A stretch of 64,000 nt of DNA from positions 25,473,197 to 25,537,196 of the forward strand of contig NC_059356.1 of the NCBI RefSeq assembly GCF_019703515.2. Reading direction: 5' to 3'. The first letter of the stretch is position 1; the number at the start of each line of letters is the position of its first letter. The translations under genes and the position numbers were made by a program. Shown piece by piece: positions 49,601 through 61,336 of this stretch. This DNA comes from Myxocyprinus asiaticus (Eukaryota; Chordata; Actinopteri; Cypriniformes; Catostomidae). Under the pieces are notes generated by a model, which saw nothing but the letters and a program-made list of their open reading frames with translations, ran no database searches and was not told where the DNA came from.

Positions 49601-51384
49601 ATTAGAATTAGATCGTACGGATGTGACATGAAAAACTTTCTCCAAAGCATATGTCACTCTTCTGGCATGTCTATATTTGCCTTTCTTTCTTCTTTACCTC
49701 TGCCCCCCAATCCTCATTTTTCAACGGTCCCCAGATGTACTAACAGTCTCACCAACATGGGTGCTATTTTTCATTTTCCCTCTCCCAATTCCTCCACTAC
49801 CCCCATCATTATATTCAATCTCTATCTGTCTCTCACCCATCCCCCTAGAGTCACTCTCTTAGACAGGGTGCCAGCTGTGAAAGGGATTTGTCGGAGCTGA
49901 ATTACACTCTGCATCCAACCAATTACCTGTCTGACTGTACGCAGGTCAGCCTACACTGCTGTGCTTCCAGGCTCGATTTATCTATCGGACCACCATTCTG
50001 AAAGGCATTTATCATTTTCACACAGCCATGCGCTCCGTCATTTATATATGTTAATACACACCACTGTTAACTCTTGAGAGACTATGTCTGCTCTGCTCCA
50101 TCTATTGTGTTATTTACTATGGAACAGTGGCAGTATCATCTGGTAATATCATGGTACTTTGATATCATGGTGCTGAATGATAAACATATTGATATTGACA
50201 CCATGATATTTCTATGGTAATCCAAGGTATTTCAAAGAATACCAAGGAATCACCATGGTATGTGTCCAAAAAACATGGCATTACCATGGTACCATGGTTA
50301 AAAAAAAAAAAAAAAAAAAAGCCTAAACTTTGGTACTTTTTTGGTGATATTAGAGGGAGACACAGGCACACAAAAATACTACATAACTCTTGGTACAGCA
50401 CAACTCACAAGAAACTAAAAAAAGATTTGTATTTTATAGAACAACACTTTTACATTTGATCAAGACTGCAAAATGTTGAAGCTTCATGCCTCAATTTTTT
50501 GTTTTTGTGATGATCTCTATCATCACAGCTTGACTTGTTATTTCTGACGTACTCCAATCTTTTCACATAGCAGCAATGTAAAGATGCAAATGACACTCCG
50601 GAGGATAATCTTATTGTCATTCATGTATGCAAGCAGTATATATTTAAGATGGGGGCATTTTACCTAGAGTGCTAGAGCTCCATTCAAAAACTTTGCTCTG
50701 GTCCAAATGAGACTCATTTGCATGTGCCTATCCCACCCTCATCTCAATAATTCACGTATTTGCGTAATCTGTTTCAACAGCAAGGCATGCATCTTCAGGT
50801 CAGGCTCCTTTAAATCTCCATGGGAAATATAAGTACAGCAATATATAATTTTTTTTAAAATAAGTAAATACCAGATGTGCTTCACAGGTGTCACTTTGAC
50901 TAAAAGTAAAGCCTGGGAAACATAAAGATCATAATCAAATTCTTAAATAGAATAGACTTCTTTAATGACAGGAATTTTCATGCCTAAAGATGAATTCTTT
51001 CCCAGTGTAATTTTTCTATCCTAATATGTCTAGGGCCAAATAAGATCCATAACATAGATGGACACCCTTTGTTGGCCACACATTGTTCCTTCTCACCAGG
51101 GGGTGTTGCTGTGAGGGGGGTAAGGAAAGGTACTCCCGGTCCAGTATGGTGAAATTCAGTAAGGTCACAAAACAGAGCTTTGAATGGGCTCACACCATGA
51201 CCATGGCCACTATACAGTAAATAGAAACTTTGACCTGCCCCCTATAGCTATATAAAACCCACTCCCCTGTCAACAAATAGCTTATATCTCTTGTGTGCTT
51301 GCTTTGCCCCTCAAGGGAACAATACAAAAGCAAAAGCAACTAGCAGAGAGGTTTAATTGCATATAGCCATATGCATTAGTTAAA
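46601..51384. other. Intergenic region upstream of tnrc6a
   Basis: No host gene recognised. A possible short inverted-end repeat at about 46872-47155 (GTGTAGCCAAGGGTGGGCCT versus GGCCCACCCAAAAG..TACACCC). A TTA triplet tract at 47802-47825. A CATGGT-rich simple region at 50150-50300. GC-richer blocks at 49110-49400 look non-repetitive. Confidence 0.5.
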
Positions 51385-51750
51385 GAAATTACTTGATGAG
51401 CGCAGTTTTCTTTCCTGTGCTGATGTATTTCCTATTGAAACAGGAAGCTTGGGCTGAACATATTGAAGGGCTTGTTGCTTTTTTTAAATAGCCTACAGAC
51501 ATAAGATATGTCACAGCCATTAACCATGACTTGCTACTTGCTTGATGAGTGCTGGTGGTTTTTATTGGATGGGAAACTTTCATTCTAGAAAGCATTTGAT
51601 TGGACAAAAATGTGTGTAGTGCAAGAAGAGTCATCAATATTTTTGGTCCATTTACCTTTAGAAGACTGTACATTTAAATCTGCTTAAGATTAATTTGGTC
51701 AACTTTTAGGAGTACAATAGTATATAGATGGCTTCAAAGCTAATAGACAT
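51385..51750. repeat. Copy of the CCCATGAAAT-type repeat
   Basis: Shares TTTCCTGTGCTGATGTATTT, CACAGCCATTAACCATGA and CTTTTAGGAGTACAATAGTA with 9153-9640 and 54985-56260. Confidence 0.65.
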
Positions 51751-51756
51751 GGACTA

Positions 51757-52480
51757 AGAGTGTGTTCACACTTGGCAGGTTTGGTTCGATTAAAACGAAC
51801 TCTGGTGCGATTGCTCTGTTAGTGCGGTTCATTTGAACAAGCGTGAATGCTGCCATCCGAACCTTGATGCGCACCAAACAAGCGGACTGTTCAAACCCAC
51901 TATTCAGGCGGTCTCGGTCCGCTTCCAAATGAACTCTGGTGCGGTTCGATTGATATATGAACGCAACATGGATCAAAGACGTCAAAAACAGGAAGATTTG
52001 CCTAATACTGACCTCAAGCATACCTGGTTCTTCTCATCATAGGAGCTATGTTGCCCATTATCGTTCGGTACAGGCGTCGGAACCGCCGTCAGCCATCCTT
52101 GCAGCATATCTTCGTTTGTGTGTGCAACGGAGGAATTCCTGGTGCTGTTTTGACACCTTTACACATTTTATTAGTTCTTCATTTGTTCTCAGCTGGTAAA
52201 AATACCACCATATATACATATATGAATCTAACGAGCGCATTTCGCCCAGCAGCCAGCATTGTTTTGGATGTTTGGCAAGTTCTGTTGCAAAATACACATC
52301 ATAAAAGCTGTCCAATCAGGTTGCGACTTTTTCCTGATGTCTTTTGTTTTGTAGCTTTAGGTTCGATGTTAAAAAAGCCAGTGTAAACGCTAAGCAAACC
52401 AGGACTAAATGTATCATTTTCTTTTTTGGTCCGGACCAAGAGGACCAAAAGAACTGAACTACAAGTGTGAACACACCCTA
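51757..52480. mobile_element. Non-autonomous PIF/Harbinger-like element
   Basis: Ends GTGTGTTCACACTTGGCAGG and CAAGTGTGAACACACC are inverted; CTA lies at both borders, agreeing with a 3 bp target duplication. Interior about 720 bp, repeated GGTTCGATT/GAACTCTGGTGCG segments, no transposase. Confidence 0.7.
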
Positions 52481-52795
52481 AAAGAAAAAAAAAAACTATT
52501 TTGGATTCTGTAAACACAGCACAGAGAATTCCAATGAAATAGATGGCATAGTATTTGAAATAAAATATGCTTATCCGACTTTCACACAGGACAAATTGCC
52601 AACCATCTTCTGGAGATTTACCAGATCTACTTTGTTAGCTTTAAATCTGCATTTTGAGTATGATTTCCTTTTACGTCTTACCTAGGGGGAATTGACACTG
52701 GGGCTTAGAGAGGGAAATATACATAGCCAATGGCTGGAGAGATGAGCAGAGCTCATTTGGGCCCTAATGAGGCCTCCCTGTCTTGAGACTCTTTA

Positions 52796-53000
52796 GATAG
52801 AATCGGAATCAGAGTGAGCTTTATTGCCAAGTGTTCTCCCGTACACAAGGAATTTTTTTGCCGATAAGTGCACACAAAACATTACAGTGAGACACAGAAT
52901 ATAAAACAAGGTAAAAGTATAAATAGACATACAAATAATAGGACATATAACAGAATGGCGCATGTCCATGTGCAAGTGGTAATGTATGTGCAAGGTAGGG
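52796..53000. repeat. LINE 3' tail fragment
   Basis: AATCGGAATCAGAGTGAGCT then TTATTGCCAAGTGTTCTC matches the tail at 43147. Only the tail remains. Confidence 0.7.
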
Positions 53001-53124
53001 GTTTGTACAATTATTGAATTAAATATATGAATTTACATATGTACATGAGATATGTATTTACATTAAGATAGTACTAACATTATAGTCAACATGTTCTCAC
53101 ACCCAAGGCGTTAAATGGGGATTT

Positions 53125-53760
53125 TCCACTGCAAGGTACAGCTCGACTCGACTCGACTCTGCTCGCTTTTTGGGGTTTTTCCACTGTAGATAGTACCTGG
53201 TACTTTTTTTAGTACCACCTCAGTCAAGGTTCCAAGCGAGCCAAGCCGATACTAAATGTGATGTCAAAACCCTGCAGATCACTGATTGGTCAGAGAGAAT
53301 CGTCACTACCAGCGTCACTGGATTTGCGACACGGGACATCAACCCGCTAGTTTTAAAGTTGGCAACAGCGATAGCAGTATCATTTGTTCACGTGACTTTC
53401 GAATTGTAAAAAGAAATGGCTGTGCAAAAAAACACGCCGTGGTCAATAAACGAGGTGCAGATGTTCCTCTCGTTAGCGACAAACGAAACAATGTGAAACA
53501 AAAAAGTCTTTCAGGAAGTGTCTCAGCTCTTGGCCGCCCACGGCTACCACGTGACATACCAGTGTAGGGAAAAGTAAAAAAACTTAAAAGTGACTACAGA
53601 ACCATCAAGGACCACAACAGCCTGAGTGGTTCAAACAGAAGAAAGTGGAAGTGGTTCGACCAAATGGACGCTATCTATGGCAATAGACTGGCGAGCAATG
53701 GGAGGGAGAGTGCCCTGGACTCGGCCACGGCGTTGTTTGAGTCCACGATGGAGGATGGTA
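53125..53760 (+). pseudogene. Harbinger element Myb/SANT-like DNA-binding protein, first exon, decayed
   Basis: The left end (TTTTCCACTGCAAGGTACAG, TACCTGGTACTTTTTTTAGT) is typical of PIF/Harbinger elements. From ATG at 53416 it reads MAVQKNTPWSINEVQMFLSL then ATNETM-stop, and KKVFQEVSQLLAAHGYHVTY, QCREK. A base appears lost near 53573, after which KKLKSDYRTIKDHNSLSGSN, RRKWKWFDQMDAIYGN and SATALFESTMEDG follow in another frame up to a donor GATG-gtatg at 53757. This is the SANT/Myb partner that brings Harbinger transposase to DNA and nucleus. The nuclease exon was not found; the element is incomplete. Confidence 0.85.
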
Positions 53761-53879
53761 TGTTTTGTTACGTTAACTCTATATTCTGCTTGAAAGCTTC
53801 ACTTTATTTAGTTGACCAGCTACTGGAAAGCTTGCTTCTAAAACAACCAGGCCAGTTTAACACTTGTGTTACACTTGTG

Positions 53880-54984
53880 TAAAATCAGAAGTTTCGTTCT
53901 AACACATAAAAATGCCACCTCAAGCATAATGACACGGGTTTGATGTCAGAGACTAAGCGATTAGCCATAGGCTCTCGTGTCTTGTGACCGATTACAACGA
54001 CCTCAAGTTCGGATGTACATGTATTTTTTTGAATGAGACATGCTGGTAGAATCAGGATGACAGGATCAGGATGCCTTCACGGAGGGGGAATATTTTTACC
54101 GAATTAAAACCATCAGGTTCACTCTGCTACTCACACAATGCCATCATATGGTTTGGAACATTATTATAGTGCATTTTTATAAATAAATGGTCGTGACTGT
54201 ACTTTATCTGCTTGTTACGTCTTTTCTATTGTTGAGAACTGGTTAGGTTTAGGCATAAATGTGCAGTTGGATGCTTAAAAATATCTATAAATAGTGTAAT
54301 GTTTACAAAATTATGTATATCAAAGTGTCTCTTTGATGTTTTATGTTGTTGATTATCAGTTAGTTTTAGAAATGGGGTTGGGTTAGGGGATCTAAAATAT
54401 TAAATACTATTGTATAATGTAATATCACACTAATATATTTATAAGTATAATAAAACATTCAGGTTAAACACATAAAATAATACTGAAAGATTGATAACTG
54501 ACGACAAAGTTTTCTCGTTGAAAAAAATGGGGTTTCTCACTGCGTCAACAAGAGGATGTCAGGTGGCACCTTTGGTATCATCATGCAGATGCGGATGGCT
54601 TCTGCACAAGGGTCAAAATTGGACGCTTAGGGAATGAGTCCTCACACTGGCTCTAATGAGCAGACCGCTTGTCTTGCACAGCTGTCTATCACACTTTCCC
54701 TTTAGAAAGCACTATGTTCTCTTTCAGCCCCGAACTCACATGAAAGAGGCCTTGGCCACACCAAAGAAAAGTCTTTAACTCACCTCTTCATGACCAACTT
54801 AAAGAAGCCTGATTCACAGATGAGATAAAGCTGAAGCCAAAGAAGGGAAATGGCCACTTTGGTTAGAATCCATCCGTCATCTCACCAAGAAGCAAAGGAA
54901 CGAATTGGAGCACTAATGGGAGGTCATCGAGAGACTAAGGGTTTAACTGATTGACTTTTTGATCATCTTTTTACAAGTCTTTAT
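53880..54984. other. Intergenic, nothing recognised
   Basis: No ORF, RNA or repeat with definable ends. Some of it may be the unrecognised remainder of the Harbinger element. Confidence 0.45.
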
Positions 54985-56260
54985 TTTTAAAGACCCCATG
55001 AAATTGGTTGACTAGCACAATTATCTTTCCTGTGTTGACGTATTTCCTGTTAAAACAGTACGATTGAACAGGAAATATATCAGCCACAACATTAAACCCC
55101 CCCGGCCTAATATTGTGTAGGTCCCCCTCGTGCCGCCAAAACAGTGCCAACCCGCATCTCAGAACAGCATTCTGAGATGCTATTCTTCTCACCACAATTA
55201 TACAGAGCGTTATCTGAGTTACTGTAGACTTTGTCAGTTCGAACCAGTCTGGCCATTCTCTGTTGATCTCTCTCATCAACAAGTCATTTCTGTCCACAGA
55301 ACTGCAGCTCACTGGATGTTTTTTGTTTTTGGCACCATTCGCAGTAAATTCTAGAGATTGTTGTGTGTGAAAATCCCAGGAGATCAGCAGTTACAGAAAT
55401 AATCAAACCAGACCCCTGGCACCAACAATAATGCCACGCTCCAAATAACTGAGATCACATTTTTTCCCCATTCTAATGGTTGATGTGAACATTAACTGAA
55501 GCTCCCGTATCTGCATGATTTTATGCACTGCACTGCTGCCACACGATTGGCTGATTAGATAATCATATGGATAATTGTTGGTGCCAGATGGGCTGGTTTG
55601 AGTATTTCTGTAACTGCTGATCTCCTGGGATTTTCACACACAACAGTCTCTAGAATTTACTCAGATTGGTGCCAAAAACAAAAAACATCCAGTGAGTGGC
55701 AGTTCTGTGGACGGAAATGCCTTGTTGATGAGAGAGGTCAACAGAGAATGGCTAGAATATTTCGAACTCACAATGTCTTTGGTAACTCAGATAACAGCTC
55801 TGTACAATTTTGGTGAGAAGAGTAGCATCTCAGAATGGCGTTGTTTTGGTGGTACGAGGGGGACCTACACAATATTAGGCAGGTGGTTTTAATGTTGTGG
55901 GCGATCGGTGTATCTGAATGCTTGTCCCTGTTTTTTAAATAGCCAATATACTTTAGTTTACATCACAGCCATTAACCATGATTCACTTTTTGTTTGCAGG
56001 TGGTATTATGTGGAGAAACATTCTCATTCTACAGAGCATTTCAATAGATAAGAAGTTTGTGAGTCCCAAGATGCTTCATCAATATTATTTGGCTGTCTTC
56101 CTGGAAGAGAAAGGCTGTAAATTTTAAATGCTAAAGGACATTTTTTCACCCAGCTTTTAGAAGTACATAAACATACAGTTGATCTCAAAGTAAACACATT
56201 GGCTGAAAGCTAAAAAAAAAAAAAAAAAAACTGTTTTAGTTTATAGAATCTTTAAAATAC
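54985..56260. repeat. CCCATGAAAT-type repeat interrupted by a fold-back element
   Basis: The left part AAAGACCCCATGAAATTGGT with TTTCCTGTGTTGACGTATTT and the right part CACAGCCATTAACCATGATT and CTTTTAGAAGTACATAAAC continue each other across 55075-55912, as in the copy at 51385. Confidence 0.7.
55075..55912. repeat. Second copy of the GATCAGCCACAACATTAAAA fold-back element
   Basis: Matches 13853-14622 in both arms, with a longer centre (CACACGATTGGCTGATTAGA) that the first copy lacks. It is inserted in an older repeat. Confidence 0.9.
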
Positions 56261-56872
56261 ATCAGTTGTTCAATGGGTCATTTTTATCCAAGAGGAAGAC
56301 AGATTCCTCCCATTTTCCACATTCAAACATTTATGAATGATCAATAATATGTTTGGCTGGATCACCTATAAATCTTTCATTGTGTAATGGTGCACTGAAG
56401 CCTGTGTATTTCTTTATGGAGCTGGGCAGGGTGTCAGGTAGCGAACAATGTCCAGAATGAAAGAAGATGCAGCACTGGAACCTCTTCACATGTTAATTGG
56501 CTTGATTAGCATTAACATTACTGGGATTCCAGCTGGAGCCAAAAAGCTCTACTGTTATTCATTTTGATGCGGTTTTATTCAGCACATGTGCCAAAGTAAA
56601 TATGTTTTTCCTTTGAAATATGTTGGTATTTATAGTGTTTTCAGGTCAAGAGTGATCCCTGCTGAAAAGACCAGCTTAGACCAGTATAACTTTCCATGCT
56701 GGTCCAGGCTTGTTTGGTACTGGTCTATCTGGTCTTAGCCTAGCCACATTGTTTACCAACAAAGCAAGGTTTTTCTGATGAAGCTGGCTGACCAAGAAAG
56801 TCTTGCTGGTTAACCTCTTCAAAATGCATGTGCTGGTCTTTTTTATAATAAAGACTTAATAACTTAAAGGAA

Positions 56873-57313
56873 AAGTTCACCCAAAAATGGAAATTCTGTC
56901 ATCATTTACTCACCCTCATGTTGTTCCAAATCCCATGACCTTCCTTCTTGCGTGGAACATGTGAGGAGAAATTCTAAAGAATGTTGACGCTATTTACATT
57001 TATGCAGTCATTTAGCAGACATTTTTATCCAACGCAACTTACAAATGAGGCAATTATTTTTTCCACACATTTAAAGTTAATTAGAACTGAGGCCACGTCC
57101 ACACTAATGTGTTTTCGGTTAAAAACTCTATTTTCCATTTTCTATTGTAATTATTTTCCAAAGTATGCAGAACCAGAGAGCTTTTTTGAAAGTCTCAATT
57201 TTCGGAGGAGGAAAACGCTTTCAGTGTGGATCAAACATACCCAAATCAAAGTGTATGCAATGACAAAGTGAGTAAATGACAGAATTTCCATTTTTGAGTG
57301 AACTATTTCTTTA
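56873..57313. repeat. Fold-back element with nested common fish repeat
   Basis: Ends AAAGGAAAAGTTCACCCAAA and TTTGAGTGAACTATTTCTTT with CTGTCATCATTTACTCACC / GTGAGTAAATGACAG pairing. Inside are CATTTAGCAGACATTTTTAT (a ubiquitous fish repeat core) near 57009 and a small inverted repeat with ACGTCCACACTAATGTGTTT. Confidence 0.75.
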
Positions 57314-57329
57314 GCACTTTCTTTAGAAC

Positions 57330-57836
57330 AGGTCTAAACTAATTCGAGGTCCACCAATCACAAAAGGCCCAAAGATGAGTTAGCTTAACCACAGGAACTA
57401 ACTGCAGGAATAGCAAATAAAGTCAGGAATGTGTGTTGACTGATCCCACTCCACTGCCAAAGTGAGCCAAGGGGATGGCACAGGGTGACGGTAATCATTA
57501 CCGACAAAAAGAGGCTGGGGAGCGTATTGATGGACCCTGATGTGAGCACACATTCATGGTTAAATATGCAGAGCGAATCTGTGAATTATTAGTTGTAAGT
57601 GCTGGAAAATGAATCGAAAAGGAGGGAGGTTGGTTGGATGTTGCCCTGGCATCTTGCCAAGTGTTCATTATGCACAGCGCATGTGCAGTCGGGCCAGCCA
57701 ATGTGTTGCCCATTGCCGTGGCAACAGCAGAGCAGATGGATGATCATATTTCAGCAGACCAACTCAATTCCTTTCTCACAGATCCAATCTATGAGTTGTA
57801 AGTGAACACAGGCTGGGGAAAGTTGCTACTACAGAT
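57330..57836. promoter_or_regulatory. Candidate non-coding regulatory block
   Basis: Non-repetitive, GC-richer block. It contains a palindromic RFX X-box-like site TTGCCGTGGCAA at 57713-57724, an NRF1-like TGCACAGCGCATGTGC at 57671-57686 and a CCAAT at 57708-57712 context. Function is inferred from motifs only. Confidence 0.35.
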
Positions 57837-58893
57837 TGTGGCAGACAAACCTCTTGTTCATCGGGAAAGGAGGAAGCAGGAATCAAATCAAAAAGACTTT
57901 AATTCAACATAAAACACTGAACTGAAACATAACAAAAGCACACACACAAAACACTGCTGCGTGCGTCTCTCTGTCTCTGACATCCCCAACTCCTCCTTTT
58001 ATCTCTCTCCCGCTGATTGGGCAACTCAATGCCAGGCGTGAATCCTCTTGGCCCGGCCACACCCTCCTCCTCGTCACATACCCCCACTGCCCAATACAGG
58101 CCAGGGAAACCTCCAGTCTGACTTCCTGGAGGGAGGAGTTGCTCCTTCGGCCATTCCGTCACCGGCTGGTCTTTCCTACATCCTGTGTACCTGTGTAGGA
58201 CGAGGGGAGTGGAGGGGAGAGAGGAAGATAGTGGGAGAGAGAGAGGGAGAGAGAGAAAACAAAAAACCTCCGGTTCCCGACCACAACGCCATTCGGTCCT
58301 CAGCCAGCTTTCCAGTGATCCTCCATGACGCCAGGTGATGGCACTGGATTCTGCCTCCTGGAGGCTGGCAGCAGCTCCTCCGTCCCCTGCTGGACGGCCG
58401 CGGTTCTTCCGTCTCCCAGCAGCGGGTCTTCCATCTCCTGGCGGATGGCAACAGCTCTTCCACTTCCTGGCAGACAGCAGCAGCTCCTCCATCTCCTGGA
58501 GGACCGCTCCAGTACCATCAAACCACTCCTCTCCTCTCTTCGGCGTTGCGATCCTCCATTAGTAGCGAGGGCTATCTGATGGCATGTCTTCCTCCAGTCC
58601 CAGGTTTCGGCAACTGTTTGGCAGACAAGCCTCTCATTCTTCAGGAAAGGAAGCAGGAACCGGATTAACAATCAAAAAGACTTTAATTCAACATGAAACA
58701 CTGAACTGAAACATAACAAAAGCACACACACAAAACACTGCTATGTGCGTCTCTCTTTCTCTCTCTGGTGTCCCCGGCTCCTCCTTTTATCTCTCTCCCG
58801 CTGATTGGGCAACTCAGCTCTCTCCCGCTGATTGGGCAACTCAGCGCCTGGCGTGAATCCTCTCGGCCCGGCCATGCCCTCCTCCTCATCACA
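57837..58893 (-). mobile_element. Terminal-repeat element in miniature (TRIM-like LTR retroelement)
   Basis: Two direct repeats with TG..CA ends, 57837-58078 (242 bp) and 58615-58893 (279 bp; the extra is a duplicated CTCTCTCCCGCTGATTGGGC unit), enclose 536 bp. The whole is flanked by CAGAT at 57832-57836 and 58894-58898. On the minus strand the repeats contain a TATA-like ATAAAAGG and an ATTAAA before CTTTTTG. A purine run GCAGTGGGGGTA precedes the low-coordinate repeat, as a polypurine tract should. The interior has no gag or pol; it holds degenerate 30-40 bp repeats (CAGCTCCTCCATCTCCTGG). Confidence 0.88.
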
Positions 58894-58898
58894 CAGAT

Positions 58899-59488
58899 AT
58901 AAACTTCTATGAAACCATTAGCTTTCCAGGCAGATTTCCTTCTAACGCTGTCTGTTAGAAATTAAAATATTCAATGTCCTACACAAATTGGTTTTATTCA
59001 AATCTGGATGCTGCTTGCTACAGAGTGAGGCGACAATAGGTGGCACACACAGGGCATCGTGATGTGTGCATATTTTTCCTATTCAGCTGTTATGTTAGAA
59101 ACATTTACACCATAAGCGATTCTGCAGAGGAAGTAATTATTGTTATCACCACAAAGAAAAGTCAGATACCAACTTATAATTCATGCTTCAAGAAATATTG
59201 ACACACAGTGGGGTCTAAAAGTCTGAGACCACTAATGAAAATGCTTCTATGTTGCATTCGTTCATTATACTTATAAGCATAAGAATTTGAGTGAAAAGAT
59301 TAATTGAAAAATTATTTGGTACACACCTCTTTGGCTTTATTGACAGTGTGCACTCAAGCTAGCCTTTTTGTAGTTATCCCACTGAGACTTCAGTCTGTGT
59401 ACAGTAGTAGCAAAGGGAAGCATTAGGATTAATCAGTGGGCAGCCAAAGAGACCAGACAAGCACACAAAGGTGTTACACAAGAACAGA
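58899..59488. other. Spacer with probable Tc1 end remnant
   Basis: GTGGGGTCTAAAAGTCTGAG at about 59210 resembles the end of another fish Tc1 family; no transposase or second end was found. Otherwise nothing recognised. Confidence 0.4.
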
Positions 59489-59695
59489 TGTTCACTTACA
59501 TCGCGTCGCTGACGCTTATGGGAGAAACTCCTTTTCTCCGATTTCTGAACTCCTATTGGATCACCGCAATTCAGATGCAACTGAATTGAGCCAATGGCGT
59601 TCGTGTTCGCATCCGCTTAGCCAATGACATTGAGCACGTGGCGCTCAGCTTTCTATATAAGCGGGCGTCATAACGCCATCAGTCAGAATTTATCT
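59489..59695 (+). repeat. DIRS left inverted terminal repeat
   Basis: Starts GTTCACTTACATCGCGTCGC and ends GCCATCAGTCAGAATTTATC, including a TATA-like CTATATAAGCGGG at about 59651-59665 that probably drives the element. Confidence 0.88.
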
Positions 59696-59845
59696 CCTTC
59701 ACTCCTGGATTTCACAGTGGAATCACACTTATCTGCAGTGGGCGGCGCTTCCCTTCCTGAAGACGACCGCTCCCCTGCCGTGCTCCGGTGAGCTAAAAGA
59801 GTTTAATATTTCCACGCTTGCACTGACTGGACCGTCTTTTTCAAG

Positions 59846-61072
59846 ATGCCATCACGTAAGTGCAGATGTGGGAAACCTGTTCCCACGTCTGACGGCCACA
59901 AGAGCTGTGTGTTCTGTCTGGGCCACGCCCACGCAGAAGCAGCACTGGTTGAGGCTGAATGCCCACACTGCGAGGCAATGTGCCTCAAAACGCTCCGCGC
60001 TCAGACAGCGCTATTTAAGCGCAATGACCCGACCACTCTCGCTCTGTTGCCTCCCCCGTCCCTCAAGGACTGGGGAACGACGATGCTCAATGCAAGGATA
60101 TGGAGCAAACGCATTGTGAGGCTGCACCGCTGGCTCAAGTCCCACATGCACCCACACCCCCACACTCTTCTTCCCTTCTTCCGCCCTCGTGCAGCAGTGA
60201 ACATGGAGAAGAGGACAATGACGACACCATATCTCTCACGGCTTCAGACACTGTCAGCTCGTCTGCGTCATTAGAGGATGCTGCTTCTTCCCCCCTAAAA
60301 GGAGGAGACCATTCTTCGACGGCGGATGCAGAGCTTGTCCGCATTCTCACTAAGGCTTTAGACAAGCTGGAGCTCGAATGGTCACCTCCGTTAGAGCCAA
60401 CTCATTCTCGGCTGGACGAGTGGTTTTTGCCGGGTCGCCAAACTAAGACCACCCCGCATGTTTCCCTGAGGTCCATGCTGAACTCTCCAAATCGTGGAGT
60501 TCACTATACTTGGCGAGGCTGCACCTCTCCAATACAGCAGCTTTTACATCCGTCGACCGCAGAGACCAAATGGGATATGGCTCGCTTACCCCCGTTGAAC
60601 AGGCGATAGCAGCCCACTTATGTCCCTCGACTCAAGCTGGCTTGAGATCCTGCCCACTGCTCCCATCTAAGCCATGTCGGCTTACTTCGACACTAGCAGG
60701 ACGTGCCTATAATACAGCTGGGCAAGCTGGTGCCGCCTTGCACACGATGGCAGTGCTCCAGGTCTACCAGACCAAAATTCGTAAAAAAATTGATGAATCC
60801 GGTCCCGAACCGACCATGTGCAAAGAACTTCGCGTCTCGACGTTCTTTGGCGCTAAGAGCGACAAAGGCCACCGCTGGAGCGATTGGGCGCTCCATGGGA
60901 AATCTGGTCGTCCTATACCATCACCTTTGGCTGACGCTGACCGACATGTGCGATGGGGACAAGTCGGCCCTCCTCCCCACTGGTCTCTTCGGCAACGCAG
61001 TGGAAGCCCTATCAGAGCACTTCCAGACAGCCCAAAAACAGCAGCAGGCTATGAAGCACTTCATGCCTAAAC
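59846..61072 (+). pseudogene. DIRS gag-like protein, 5' part (frameshifted)
   Basis: Starts MPSRKCRCGKPVPTSDGHKS followed by CVFCLGHAHAEAA and CPHCEAMCLKTLRA, a Cys-rich N-terminus (CRC, CVFC, CPHC pairs) typical of fish DIRS gag. It continues in other frames: acidic EEDNDDTISLTASDTVSSSA, LVRILTKALDKLELEWSPPL, and TPVEQAIAAHLCPSTQAGLR with GRAYNTAGQAGAALHTMAVL. At least two frame changes (near 60100 and 60520-60560). The inserted repeat at 61080 cuts the gene. Confidence 0.8.
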
Positions 61073-61079
61073 ATAATAA

Positions 61080-61336
61080 TTATATAATTTATAATTTTAT
61101 TTATTTATCACACATTATACACTTGCACATATTCAGTGAAATTCTTTTTTTTTTCACATATCCCAGCTAAGCTGGGGTCAGAGTGCAGGGTCAGCCATGT
61201 TATGGCACCCCTGGAGCAGATAGGGTCAAGGGCCTTGCTCAAGGGCCCAACAGTGGCATCTTGGCAGTGCTGGGGCTTGAACCCCCAACCTTTTAATCAG
61301 TAACCCAGAGCCTTATCCGCTGAGCCACCACTGCCC
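61080..61336. repeat. Teleost dispersed repeat, copy 2, inserted in DIRS gag
   Basis: Nearly identical to 22047-22318 (AGCTGGGGTCAGAGTGCAGG, AAGGGCCTTGCTCAAGGGCC, GCTGAGCCACCACTGCCC). It interrupts the gag reading, so it moved after the DIRS element. Confidence 0.85.

Noticed and set aside
51757..52480. Retrovirus-like or gene origin of the frames at 52 kb
   Set aside because: Inverted ends and lack of domains fit a non-autonomous DNA element.
57899..58671. Several overlapping frames of 95-197 residues at 58 kb
   Set aside because: They cross the repeat borders of the LTR element and follow a minisatellite; no known domain.
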